DNA from: Gammaproteobacteria bacterium
Lineage (GTDB): Bacteria; Pseudomonadota; Gammaproteobacteria; Pseudomonadales; Azotimanducaceae
Direction: 5' to 3'
Length of the DNA stretch: 64,000 bases
Assembly (NCBI GenBank): GCA_009840545.1
Contig: VXNM01000008.1
Span: 378,339 to 442,338 of the forward strand
The position numbers and the translations under genes were made by a program. Below the pieces are notes generated by a model. That model was not told the origin of the DNA, ran no database searches, and worked only from the letters and a program-made list of their open reading frames with translations. This document shows, piece after piece, positions 35,708 to 44,057 of the stretch (positions within the stretch are counted from its first letter, which is position 1; each line of letters begins with the position of its first letter).

Positions 35708-36787
35708 GTGGTCGAAGAAGCACAGAATCCCACCGACAGAATGTCGTGGTTGAAGCGCTTAGGAATAGTTTCGAAGTATTCCTTCTCGACATCTCAAGCT
35801 GCAATCCTTGTTGGTCTTGTAGTCTTTCTCCTTGTTACATTCGTTTTAGCCTCGATGACCGGCGCGCTGTGGCTGCCGTTGTTCGACATTGTTTGGAACC
35901 CGAGCAGCTTCGACATCGAGCGAACGATCTTCTTCCAATTGCGCATGCCAAAAGTACTAATGGCTGGCGTAGTTGGAGCTACCCTCGCTCTTGCGGGAGC
36001 TTGCCTCCAAGGCATGTTCCGCAATCCATTGGCAGATCCCGGTCTTCTCGGTGTTGCGAGTGGGGCAGCGCTTGGCGCGACCAGTTTTATTGTGCTGGGT
36101 GGATATCTTCCATTTCCTAACTGGTTTGAACCCTATGGGCTGCCTGTCGCTGCGGCAATCGGTGCGACACTAGTCACACTGTTCTTATATGCATTCACTC
36201 GCCGGCAAGGACGATTGAATCTCGTCACTCTCATACTGGTGGGAATTGCAATCAACGCTATGGGAGGCGTTGGACTCGGGCTGCTACAGTACGCCAGTGA
36301 CGACAATCAGCTTCGCAGCCTAACTTTTTGGATGATGGGAAGCTTCGGCCGCTCCACTTGGGACGCGATCATTCCAGCTTTCTTCATCATGGCACCAGCT
36401 TCGTACTTCCTGCTTCGAAGTGTCCGATCATTGGACTTGCTTCAATTAGGAGACGGAGAAGCACGAAATCTAGGTATTGATGTTCATCGTGTTAGAAAGT
36501 CGATAGTGTTTGGTGTTGCCGCAATTGTGGGAGCTGGGGTCGCAATCGTAGGAATGATCGGGTTTGTAGGGCTTGTAGTTCCGCATATCGTCAGGCTTCT
36601 TGGTGGACCCATTCATAGATATGTCATTCCAGCTTCTGCCCTACTAGGGGCTAGCACGCTAATACTTGCCGATCTAATCAGCCGAACAATCGTGGTGCCT
36701 GCGGAACTTCCGGTCGGGTTGGTCACCGCCTTCATTGGGTCACCGTGTCTTTTGTGGCTACTACTCAAGACGAGGATTCATTCATGA
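35708..36787 (+). CDS. hmuU: Haem ABC transporter permease (FecCD family, HmuU-like)
   Basis: Inner-membrane permease of 359 residues with about ten helices. FecCD signatures: FFQLRMPKVLMAGVVGATLA, ACLQGMFRNPLADPGLLGV, LTFWMMGSFGRSTW, GMIGFVGLVVPHIVRLLGG and ELPVGLVTAFIGSPCLLWLL. GTG 35708 lies seven bases after the binding-protein stop. Partner of the ATPase encoded directly after with an ATGA overlap. Confidence 0.93.
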   Translation: MVEEAQNPTDRMSWLKRLGIVSKYSFSTSQAAILVGLVVFLLVTFVLASMTGALWLPLFDIVWNPSSFDIERTIFFQLRMPKVLMAGVVGATLALAGACLQGMFRNPLADPGLLGVASGAALGATSFIVLGGYLPFPNWFEPYGLPVAAAIGATLVTLFLYAFTRRQGRLNLVTLILVGIAINAMGGVGLGLLQYASDDNQLRSLTFWMMGSFGRSTWDAIIPAFFIMAPASYFLLRSVRSLDLLQLGDGEARNLGIDVHRVRKSIVFGVAAIVGAGVAIVGMIGFVGLVVPHIVRLLGGPIHRYVIPASALLGASTLILADLISRTIVVPAELPVGLVTAFIGSPCLLWLLLKTRIHS

Positions 36788-37563
36788 CCTTGAGCGCAAA
36801 CAATGTATCTGTGAAACTAGGGGACGCTGAAATTCTCAAGGGTGTCAGTTGTCAAGTTGAACCGTGTAGGACTACGGCAGTGATCGGGGCAAACGGATCC
36901 GGAAAATCGACTCTTTTGCGCACGTTAACTGGCGAGTATTCTCCCAATGAAGGAACTGTTCTGCTTGACGGTATCAATATCGCAAGTCTCTCCCCATTGG
37001 ACCAAGCTCAACACCGCGCCCTAATGTCACAAAATCCTTCCATAGCATTCGACTTTCTGGTTTCTGAGATCATAGAGATGGGTTGGGTACAAGACTCATT
37101 GCCACACAAGTTCTTGAAGGAGTCGTTGGCTGAAGTTTCGCGACTATGTGGCATAGAGAGTTTCTTGCAGCGAGCGTTTAATGGACTCTCCGGAGGTGAA
37201 CAGCAGCGAGTCCATTTTGCACGCGTTCTCTTGCAGATTTGGAATGCATCTCACGACGACACATCGCGTTACTTGCTTCTCGACGAACCAACATCCAACC
37301 TCGATATGGCGTATGAACTAGAGATTCTGAAACTAACTAAGTTGGTGAGCAGTCAAGGAATGGGAGCTCTCGTAGTGCTGCACGACTTGAATCTTGCAGC
37401 TCGGTTCGCTGATTTCGTGTACCTTCTCGTGGACGGAAGAGTATTTTGCGAAGGTACAGTTGTCGAAGTGTTCACTGAAGAGGTCCTTTCAGAAACTTAC
37501 CAAGTTCCAATCAGGGTCGAACGGCATGGAGAGCTGAACAGACTGCTGGTGATTGCAAACTAA
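36784..37563 (+). CDS. hmuV: Haem ABC transporter ATP-binding protein (HmuV-like)
   Basis: Cytoplasmic ATPase, 259 residues. Walker A GANGSGKSTLLRTL, signature LSGGEQQRVHFARVL, Walker B YLLLDEPTSNLD and the switch His in VVLHDLNLAARFA. ATG 36784 overlaps the permease stop (ATGA) and is preferred over the upstream ATG 36745. Completes the TonB receptor, binding protein, permease and ATPase set. Confidence 0.95.
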   Translation: MTLSANNVSVKLGDAEILKGVSCQVEPCRTTAVIGANGSGKSTLLRTLTGEYSPNEGTVLLDGINIASLSPLDQAQHRALMSQNPSIAFDFLVSEIIEMGWVQDSLPHKFLKESLAEVSRLCGIESFLQRAFNGLSGGEQQRVHFARVLLQIWNASHDDTSRYLLLDEPTSNLDMAYELEILKLTKLVSSQGMGALVVLHDLNLAARFADFVYLLVDGRVFCEGTVVEVFTEEVLSETYQVPIRVERHGELNRLLVIAN

Positions 37564-37580
37564 CAAGAGGAGAAAAATCT

Positions 37581-37883
37581 ATGTTCCTAGCGATGAATCG
37601 GTTCAAAATCTACAAAGGATTTGAAGAAGGATTTGAAACAGTCTGGCGCGAGCGGGAATCTTTCTTGTCGGGAGTTCCAGGCTTCAAGCAATTCGCCCTG
37701 CTACGAGGACAAACAAACGACGAGTTCACGCTTTATGCGTCCCACTCTGTGTGGGAGTCCCGAGATGCATTCGACGCATGGACTCAATCAGATTCCTTTA
37801 GGAAGGCACACGGACAAAGAAGCGCACCGAAGGGCACCTATGTTGGACACCCCCAACTAGAGACCTTCGAGCAAGTTCTGTAA
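37581..37883 (+). CDS. Antibiotic-biosynthesis-monooxygenase-fold protein, probable haem-degrading monooxygenase
   Basis: 100-residue ferredoxin-like ABM-fold protein of the IsdG/HmoA type. MFLAMNRFKIYKGFEEGFE, VPGFKQFALLRG, and VWESRDAFDAWTQSDSFRKA followed by H give the N-F-x-W and H signature residues of small haem oxygenases. It follows hmuV by 17 bases with a strong AGAGGAG site. Operon context supports release of iron from imported haem. Activity on haem is inferred. Confidence 0.8.
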   Translation: MFLAMNRFKIYKGFEEGFETVWRERESFLSGVPGFKQFALLRGQTNDEFTLYASHSVWESRDAFDAWTQSDSFRKAHGQRSAPKGTYVGHPQLETFEQVL

Positions 37884-38082
37884 CGCAACCATCCAAAGTC
37901 GTCAGCGGCTTGACGCAGCCGTAGACGCTTATATTGGGGCCTTTCCAGCTTCATGTGTTTGCCTGGAAGTGACCAGACCTTGTCAGATGCAACGTGAACT
38001 GGTTATACATCCCGTTTATAGCGGCATCTACGTCAGTTTTTGATCCAATAGTTGATTCGTCCTAAGCAAATTTTGCGATCGA

Positions 38083-38449
38083 ATGACTACCCATTCGGAG
38101 AGTGAACAGGCGTACACCCTCAAATCTGCTCTGAACCATGAGGTTCCACAATGGCTAAAGAGACATGCAGATCTGTGGATAAACGACCCTTCTGCCGAGG
38201 CTGTAGTGCAATCTTTGGCAGCAAAACTACAGGCCAGGCAGATTCCTACAGCGACTGGGATGTAGCGATACTGCACGGGGCACGAAAACCGAATAATTTG
38301 GTAAGAGAGAGAGACCCGCTTTCACAAGCTGTAGACATGCCTATGTTTCCGCTGGAGACGCACCTCAATTAGGCTCACTGCGTCGGATCTTGGTGCACGA
38401 GGTCGCAGCTCATGGAAGAATCTTGGCCGGGAGGTTCCCACAACTCTAA
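38083..38449 (+). pseudogene. MNT-domain nucleotidyltransferase (antitoxin-type) remnant, two frameshifts
   Basis: Three frames together spell one minimal nucleotidyltransferase. The first frame gives the N-terminus from ATG 38083 (YTLKSALNHEVPQWLKRHAD). The second gives IFGSKTTGQADSYSDWDVAI, the G-S-x(n)-D-x-D active-site motif, and continues to VDMPMFPLETHLN. The third gives LGSLRRILVHEVAAHGRILA and ends at a TAA at 38447-38449. Shifts lie near 38205 and 38370. Such proteins pair with HEPN toxins as in HepT/MntA modules. The gene is broken and cannot make the intact enzyme unless frameshifts are sequencing errors. Confidence 0.65.
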
Positions 38450-38451
38450 CA

Positions 38452-38735
38452 ATGAGGCTTGTATTGAGTGAGGAAGACTTGAGCAGGCATCTCGAATACT
38501 CGTTTTGGTACCTGGCATTTGCTATCACAGACTTCCAAAGCGTATTGAAACTTGCCCGTGCTCCAAGTCCGCCACTTGAGAGCACTCTAGGTAGAACGGC
38601 CGTCGTACCGAGTGCGGAAAGAGTAGAAAGGGTTGCCTAACACTATGTGTACATTTAGACATACCCGTCACGCACACTCACGATATGGAGCAACTTGCCA
38701 GATCAATCCAAATTAGTGGACTGACAAAGTGCTAG
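38452..38735 (+). pseudogene. HEPN-domain toxin remnant
   Basis: Starts with ATG two bases after the MNT remnant's TAA. The first frame (LSEEDLSRHLEYSFWYLAF) gives a helical N-terminus. It then shifts to a frame reading ECGKSRKGCLTLCVHLDIPV and THTHDMEQLARSIQISG, which matches the Q-x-x-E-K-x-x-K-x-x-L and T-H-D-x-x-x-L pattern of HEPN proteins. The R-x4-6-H ribonuclease motif is not intact. Expected length for a HEPN toxin is about 130 residues; about 95 codons remain. With the preceding MNT remnant it forms a dead toxin-antitoxin pair. Confidence 0.55.
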
Positions 38736-39049
38736 ACATGAATGGAAACACCCATCGAGCGTACTTGGCGACACACCTTGAGAACCCAGAAACACTTGCC
38801 GATGTGGAGAAACGCATTTCTAGTGGTCGAAGACTGCTTACGCAAATAGTCGGACGGTGCAGCGATCAGCTGTCTGACACCATTTTGGCTTCTCTCGACG
38901 ACTGGGTACGCAATCAAGTGAATGTCTTGACGGTTGAACCATATCTGAACGATCAAGACATCCGACCTAGCGTGCGGCCTACCAGCAGGTGTTTCGAAAG
39001 TGCTCGGCGAATTCTGCACGATGAACACCTGAAGCGCTTCAATCAATAG
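38729..39049 (+). CDS. Hypothetical protein, 106 residues, uncertain
   Basis: Open from GTG 38729 (ATG at 38738) to TAG 39049. The product is hydrophilic and likely helical (LADVEKRISSGRRLLTQIVG, then SDTILASLDDWVRNQVNVLT). No family recognised. It immediately follows the MNT/HEPN relic and could be part of the same decayed locus. The opposite strand carries an almost equally long open frame (39046-38732), so coding status is doubtful. The plus frame looks more protein-like in composition. Confidence 0.3.
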   Translation: MLDMNGNTHRAYLATHLENPETLADVEKRISSGRRLLTQIVGRCSDQLSDTILASLDDWVRNQVNVLTVEPYLNDQDIRPSVRPTSRCFESARRILHDEHLKRFNQ

Positions 39050-39143
39050 TCAGTGACAAAGCGATCCCTCTATCCGTTTGGCTCTTTCCCTGTTCCACTC
39101 ATTTCACTGACCTATGAGGTTTCCGTTAACTCATGACACGTGC

Positions 39144-39293
39144 CTAGAAAAACACCAAGAAAACGGCTGCCACTGCCGCCGCCGCAGCTGGAACCAACAC
39201 GACGAGAACAAAACTCACCGAAAGCCACTGATCGTTCAGCTTTTCAAGAACACTACGGCTCGCAGTCTGAGATTGAGTATCCGTTTCGTTCAT
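39144..39293 (-). CDS. Small single-pass membrane protein, 49 residues
   Basis: On the minus strand an ATG at 39293 opens a frame ending at TAG 39144-39146. The polar N-terminus (MNETDTQSQTASRSVLEKLN) is followed by one strong hydrophobic helix of about 25 residues containing VPAAAAAVAAVFLVFF at the very end. It lies ten bases downstream of the 148-residue membrane protein on the same strand, so the two are likely cotranscribed. There is no strong Shine-Dalgarno. The clean N-out/TM architecture argues that it is real; no homologue is recognised. Confidence 0.6.
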   Translation of the reverse strand: MNETDTQSQTASRSVLEKLNDQWLSVSFVLVVLVPAAAAAVAAVFLVFF

Positions 39294-39303
39294 TGTCAGG
39301 TGT

Positions 39304-39750
39304 CTATTTGTTAGGAACCGTAGTACTGTGCAATTGCTCGACTTCTACCAGGTCACAAGTATTAAGGTCGATTGCGGCTGTTACAAATAAACCTGCACCT
39401 AGTAATGCAAGTGATGCCAAAAACGCGGTCACGAACCACTTTAGCAATGGTGCCTTTGCTTGTAGCGCTTTGTGAGTGGTAAAGAAAGCAATCCAAGCGA
39501 GGGCAATCAAGAGAAAGCTGAATGTCAACCTTAAGGAGATGGACTGGTACACTGACCGACTACAAGTGGATACCCAATGCGTCTCAGTCCCGGCATCTAC
39601 CTGCGCTACCGCGTCGCTCCCGATCCCGAACCTAGTCTCGTAGCCGACTTCAGCGTCTGAAACTTGAACCCAATCTGGCGATGTCGCCAGCACAACTAAT
39701 GCTCCAGCAATTAGCATTAGCACGAATCTTGAAAAGCTCCTCACTTTCAA
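39304..39750 (-). CDS. Hypothetical three-helix membrane protein
   Basis: 148 residues. First helix at residues 7-23 (signal-anchor like), a periplasmic stretch of about 50 residues with a Cys in STCSRSVYQS, then two helices near 75-92 and 105-127, and a short tail containing another Cys. Starts TTG 39750 or GTG 39744; neither has a strong binding site. It pairs with the 49-residue membrane protein downstream. No family recognised, and a function should not be guessed. Confidence 0.6.
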   Translation of the reverse strand: MKVRSFSRFVLMLIAGALVVLATSPDWVQVSDAEVGYETRFGIGSDAVAQVDAGTETHWVSTCSRSVYQSISLRLTFSFLLIALAWIAFFTTHKALQAKAPLLKWFVTAFLASLALLGAGLFVTAAIDLNTCDLVEVEQLHSTTVPNK

Positions 39751-39990
39751 TCGATCAACCTGAGAAAGTCTAGCCTGTCCTATGATGTGTATAACTCACA
39801 GAATTGAATAGTAAGTAACGATAGCGTCGTGGAATTTGGCACATAATGCCACGCAAATCTATACCTCTCGAGAGAAGAACATTGTCACGTAAGCGTCTGA
39901 ATGGATTCGAATCGACGGTTGTGATCTAACAATTCGCTTAGAATTCGGCATCGTCTAAGAATCCCACCTCGCAAGCAACGTCTCACTCAA

Positions 39991-41001
39991 ATGCTCGCAG
40001 TTGTAGAGATTGGTGGCTACGCCGCCGGCTACTGTGGCCGTCTGTTTGCTCAGACGGGAAACTTCGTTACCCGTATCGACATGGGACAGACACTCCCTGC
40101 ATGGACAAGCAAAGAAGCAATGGATGTGTTCTTGCATTCGGACAAATCGATGTTAGAGACTCAAGATCGGAACGAGGTGAACCGCCTAGTCAATTCCGCA
40201 GACATCGTAGTCTTGGAGACATCGACAGCAGATGAAATAGAACAGGTCGGATTTGACGGCTGGTCGTGTCCTGTAAAGGTTGTGATTTCGCCATTTGGCC
40301 GGACGGGACCATACAAGAACTGGCAAGCCACTTCTTCGACTCTGTTGGCGATGGGAGGGTTTACCAACCTGATGGGTGACCCCGATCGAGCTCCCCTGAC
40401 TCTTCCCGGTCATTTTGTCGAGTTCCAGTCCGGAGGATTTGCTTACGCTGCGTCACTTGCATGCGCGCTCGCAGATGAGACTAACTCAATCGACATTGGG
40501 ATGCTTGAAGTAGTCATGGCTCTGAGTCAGTTCACAACCGTCATGTGGCACTGTGCGAGCATCGTACGCTCTAGGCATGGCAATGACTTTTGGTCGGTAG
40601 TGCCTACCAACCTATTTCGATGTCGTGATGGTTGGGTCTATATCAATATCGTTCCAGGCTTTTGGGATCCTTTCGTGGCTTTTCTCGAGCTTCCAGAACT
40701 CGTCTTGGATGAGAGATTCGTAACAAATACTCGCAGGATGCAGAATCGTCAAGAGTTACACGAAATCACTGCAGGGGTTCTCGCCAAACTCACCCGGAAT
40801 GAAGTTCAGCAGCGTGCCGTTGATTGCCGCATTCCACTTGGTGCTGTACTTTCGTTCGAAGAAGTTCTCGATGACGTGCACCTTGCCGCCCGAAACATGT
40901 GGATCTCACGGTCCACACCGTCAGGCCACGCGGTAAACGTTCCGCGTTTACCGTGGCTCTGCCACGACAAGTTTCCTACAGATCAGCTAGCGCACTCCTA
41001 G
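39991..41001 (+). CDS. CaiB/BaiF-type CoA transferase homologue lacking the catalytic Asp
   Basis: 336 residues, about 60 shorter than standard family III enzymes. The fold is recognisable: VVISPFGRTGPYKNWQATSS, IDIGMLEVVMALSQFT and LFRCRDGWVYINIVPGFWDP. At the position of the catalytic Asp, where functional members have G-D-x-G-x-G or P-D-P, this protein reads GHFVEFQSGGF, with Glu at best. The N-terminus lacks the usual G-x-R-V-L-D segment. It lies 12 bases upstream of a complete CoA transferase, so a non-catalytic subunit of a heteromer, as in BbsEF-type enzymes, is plausible. Confidence 0.75.
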   Translation: MLAVVEIGGYAAGYCGRLFAQTGNFVTRIDMGQTLPAWTSKEAMDVFLHSDKSMLETQDRNEVNRLVNSADIVVLETSTADEIEQVGFDGWSCPVKVVISPFGRTGPYKNWQATSSTLLAMGGFTNLMGDPDRAPLTLPGHFVEFQSGGFAYAASLACALADETNSIDIGMLEVVMALSQFTTVMWHCASIVRSRHGNDFWSVVPTNLFRCRDGWVYINIVPGFWDPFVAFLELPELVLDERFVTNTRRMQNRQELHEITAGVLAKLTRNEVQQRAVDCRIPLGAVLSFEEVLDDVHLAARNMWISRSTPSGHAVNVPRLPWLCHDKFPTDQLAHS

Positions 41002-41013
41002 GGTAGGGCGTCA

Positions 41014-42240
41014 ATGGCAAACGGACCCTTGAGAGGCTTAAGAATTCTTGACTTAACTCATGTCTGGGCAGGTCCTCTTGCAACTCGCATACTGGCAGAT
41101 CTAGGCGCGGAAGTGGTTAAGATCGAAGCACCGATGGGTAGAGGACCAAGATTCTACGGAGGGATCCCCATCGGCGGGTTTATTGGTCGCGAACCGGGAG
41201 AAGAGCCCTACAACAACAATGCAGCCTTCGTCAAACTGCAACGAAACAAGAAAAGTGTCGCGTTAGACCTGAAAACTCAAGAGGGGAGACAGGTTTTCTT
41301 GGACTTAGTAGCCAAATCAGATGTTGTGATCGAAAACTTCAGCGCCAGAGCCATGGCTGATCTAGAACTAGACTATCGGCACTTGCAGAAGGCAAATCCG
41401 CAAGTGATCCATGTTGCTATGCCCGGTTTCGGACTGACCGGTCCCTACAGCAACCGAGTCGCCTTTGGTCCTACAGTCGAGCCAATGTCTGGGCTAACCC
41501 ATGTCATGGGCTATGACGAACATGAACTGCGATCCACCGCTATGGCATTGCCCGATCCCATAGCCGCGCTTCATGCTGTAAGTGCAGTTTTAACTGCCAT
41601 CCAGAAACGGGCAATAACAGGATTCGGAGAGCTCGTTGAAATGTCGTTGCATGAGTCGGCGGTGTCTGCCCACGGCGCATGGATCGTCGAAACCCAGTTG
41701 TCCGATAGAAAACTGAGTCCACAAGGAAACAAGCACCCCGCAATGGCTCCACATGGAGTCTATTCGTGCAACGGCGACGACGAGTGGGTTGCAATCGCAT
41801 GCCGGGACGATAAGGACTGGCGCAGTCTGTGTAGCTGCATAGGAGAAGACCTTGATGCCAAACTAAATCTTGCCGAGCGGAAGTCTAAACATGACGAAAT
41901 CGACCGACAAATCTCTCTGTGGTGCACAGAAAGACCACCTGAGGAGGTTGTTCATACACTTCAAGAAAACCGAGTGCCAGCGGGGCATGTACGCATCACA
42001 CCTCAAATGACCTCAGACCCGCACGTTCAATTCCGCGAATTTTTTGTACCTCTTGAGAAAAACACACCAATTCCAGGTAATCCAATCAAAATGGACAAAG
42101 TGTCACCTGCAGACTGGACACCGTGTCCTCGCCTAGGGGAACACAACGAATGTATCCTCAAAAATTGGTTAGGTCTCACTGATGAGCAAGCCTCGCGCTT
42201 GAAGCATCTCAACATAATCGTAGATAAACCCCCTCGCTAA
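41014..42240 (+). CDS. Family III CoA transferase (CaiB/BaiF type)
   Basis: 408 residues with intact family features: LRGLRILDLTHVWAGPLATR, ILADLGAEVVKIEAPMGRGP, KKSVALDLKTQEGRQVFLDL, VIHVAMPGFGLTGPY. The catalytic Asp is in MALPDPIAALHAVSAV (about residue 180). A loop of about 20 residues after the EAPMGRG segment (FYGGIPIGGFIGREPGEEPY) is longer than average. Start ATG 41014, GAGGC-type site weak. It is paired with the Asp-less homologue just upstream and followed by a PqaA-like gene 11 bases on. Confidence 0.92.
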   Translation: MANGPLRGLRILDLTHVWAGPLATRILADLGAEVVKIEAPMGRGPRFYGGIPIGGFIGREPGEEPYNNNAAFVKLQRNKKSVALDLKTQEGRQVFLDLVAKSDVVIENFSARAMADLELDYRHLQKANPQVIHVAMPGFGLTGPYSNRVAFGPTVEPMSGLTHVMGYDEHELRSTAMALPDPIAALHAVSAVLTAIQKRAITGFGELVEMSLHESAVSAHGAWIVETQLSDRKLSPQGNKHPAMAPHGVYSCNGDDEWVAIACRDDKDWRSLCSCIGEDLDAKLNLAERKSKHDEIDRQISLWCTERPPEEVVHTLQENRVPAGHVRITPQMTSDPHVQFREFFVPLEKNTPIPGNPIKMDKVSPADWTPCPRLGEHNECILKNWLGLTDEQASRLKHLNIIVDKPPR

Positions 42241-42251
42241 CAGAGGTTCAT

Positions 42252-43997
42252 ATGAGGAAACCCTTTTTTGACACACGAATAGTCAAATCAACACTTTGGA
42301 CCGTGCTATGCGTGGGTCGAATCATTGCCATCATCGCTTTTGCTGGAACTACAGGAATTGGCATGGCAGCTGAGAACTCAGAGTCGGTGGAGGGATTCTT
42401 GAAGACTTACGTCGGCAAAGAAGACCCCTCGTATGAATGGAGTATTAAGCAAGATACCAAGACGGAAAAAATTCGCTTTGTTCTAGTTGAGCTCACGTCT
42501 CAAACTTGGCTGACTCCCAAGGAAGTCAATCGGACCGATTGGCGACATTGGCTTGAGATCTACATTCCAAACGATCGGGAGTCCGATGTTCCATTGCTCT
42601 TCATATCTGGTGGGAGCAATGCGGGAGAGGAACCACAACGCTCAAACTCAGTTGGACAGCAGATTGCACTGGTTAGCAAGACGATTGTGGCTCAACTATC
42701 GCAAGTACCAAACCAACCGCTTGTTTTCCTCGGTGACGGAGTTGAACGGAGTGAGGACAACCTCATCTCCTTCTCATGGATTCAATACTTGAACTCAGGC
42801 CGCCTCGAATGGTTGGCTCAAGCTGCAATGGTCAAGAGCGCATCTCGCGCCATGGACGCAGTCATTGAGGTTCTTGCTACAGACGACATGGGGCCAATTG
42901 ACGTAGGCAAATTTGTCGTGGCTGGGGGCTCGAAACGCGGCTGGACCACATGGCTAACAGCCGTTGTTGATGCCCGGGTCGTTGCCATCGTGCCAGTAGT
43001 CTTCGATGTCTTAAATATGCGTAAGTCGATGAAGCATCACTTTGGCGCATACGGCTTTTGGTCGGTTTCGCTTGGTGACTACGTTAACCAAGGAATATTG
43101 CGCCAGTTCGATTCTGAAAAGCTGAGTCCGATTCTTCAAGTCGTCGATCCCTTTCACTATCTAAGTGAATTAGACATTCCCAAGTTTGTCGTGAATGCCA
43201 CAGGGGATGAATTCTTTCTGCTCGATTCATCTCAGTTTTATTGGAATGAAATGCTAAATCCAAAATACCTTCGCTATGTTCCAAATGCGGATCATGGGTT
43301 GAGTGGGTCAGATGCACTTCAGAGCGTGGCGTCGTTTGTCTCTCTCGCGGCGCAGAATAAGCCGATCCCATCCATTGAATGGAATCGTACCAGTAGTAAT
43401 CGGATCGAGATTCGAACCTCCATCGAACCGATTCAAACTATGGTCTGGGAGGCACACAGCCCGGTGAGTAGGGACTTTCGCCTTCTGCGAGGACCAGATG
43501 GGTCGCCGCGCGGTCCAGTGTTCTCAAGTCGGCCCTTGACCTCGCACTCTGAAGATCTGCTGTCTTTTGAGGCGTCTGTGGACATGCCACACTCGGGTTG
43601 GACTGCTTGGTTTGTGGAATTTGCGTTTGACGTCGGACTTGATGTGCCTCTCAAGATGTCCACGGATGTACAAGTCCTACCAATCGACTTGCCTTTTGCA
43701 GCAGAAGACTTCACCCAAGACACCTTCCTCACCATCCATTGTCTAAGGAATCACGATGACGACCAGACACCCGATAATGTACTAGAGTTTATCGAAGAGA
43801 CAACCGGTTCGCCCAAGATCAACCATAAGTTCTTCTCCAATCGAGACTACTACACGTGGAAACAATCCGGAGACTTGCTTGTCGAAGGAACTGCAGTCTC
43901 AAGATTCTTGAACTTCATGGGCTACGAAGAATGCCACTATCAGCTTGAGTCCGGTGAGGGTCCTACGATGCCACCGCTCCTCAAAGTGGAGGATTAG
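42252..43997 (+). CDS. PhoPQ-activated pathogenicity-related (PqaA-type) protein
   Basis: 581-residue exported alpha/beta-hydrolase-like protein of the PhoPQ_related family. A signal-anchor segment lies at about residues 15-38. The nucleophile elbow is FVVAGGSKRGWTTWLTA (Ser in G-x-S-x-x-G, about residue 227), with VVDARVVAIVPVVFDVLNM after it and candidate catalytic Asp in VVNATGDEFFLLDSS and His in VPNADHGLSG. The family is named from a PhoP-regulated Salmonella gene; molecular function is not settled. ATG 42252 follows an AGAGG site, and 60 bases separate it from the envelope cluster that begins at 44058. Confidence 0.85.
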   Translation: MRKPFFDTRIVKSTLWTVLCVGRIIAIIAFAGTTGIGMAAENSESVEGFLKTYVGKEDPSYEWSIKQDTKTEKIRFVLVELTSQTWLTPKEVNRTDWRHWLEIYIPNDRESDVPLLFISGGSNAGEEPQRSNSVGQQIALVSKTIVAQLSQVPNQPLVFLGDGVERSEDNLISFSWIQYLNSGRLEWLAQAAMVKSASRAMDAVIEVLATDDMGPIDVGKFVVAGGSKRGWTTWLTAVVDARVVAIVPVVFDVLNMRKSMKHHFGAYGFWSVSLGDYVNQGILRQFDSEKLSPILQVVDPFHYLSELDIPKFVVNATGDEFFLLDSSQFYWNEMLNPKYLRYVPNADHGLSGSDALQSVASFVSLAAQNKPIPSIEWNRTSSNRIEIRTSIEPIQTMVWEAHSPVSRDFRLLRGPDGSPRGPVFSSRPLTSHSEDLLSFEASVDMPHSGWTAWFVEFAFDVGLDVPLKMSTDVQVLPIDLPFAAEDFTQDTFLTIHCLRNHDDDQTPDNVLEFIEETTGSPKINHKFFSNRDYYTWKQSGDLLVEGTAVSRFLNFMGYEECHYQLESGEGPTMPPLLKVED

Positions 43998-44057
43998 AGT
44001 CCCCGAGCAACGGACGCCTCGAATTAGGCCATAGTTGCATGGGAGCTCGAGATAGCG

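Noticed and set aside
43411-43431. GATTCGAACCTCC, which looks like a tRNA T-arm on the minus strand
   Set aside because: It lies inside the PqaA-like coding sequence and no acceptor or anticodon stem can be formed around it.
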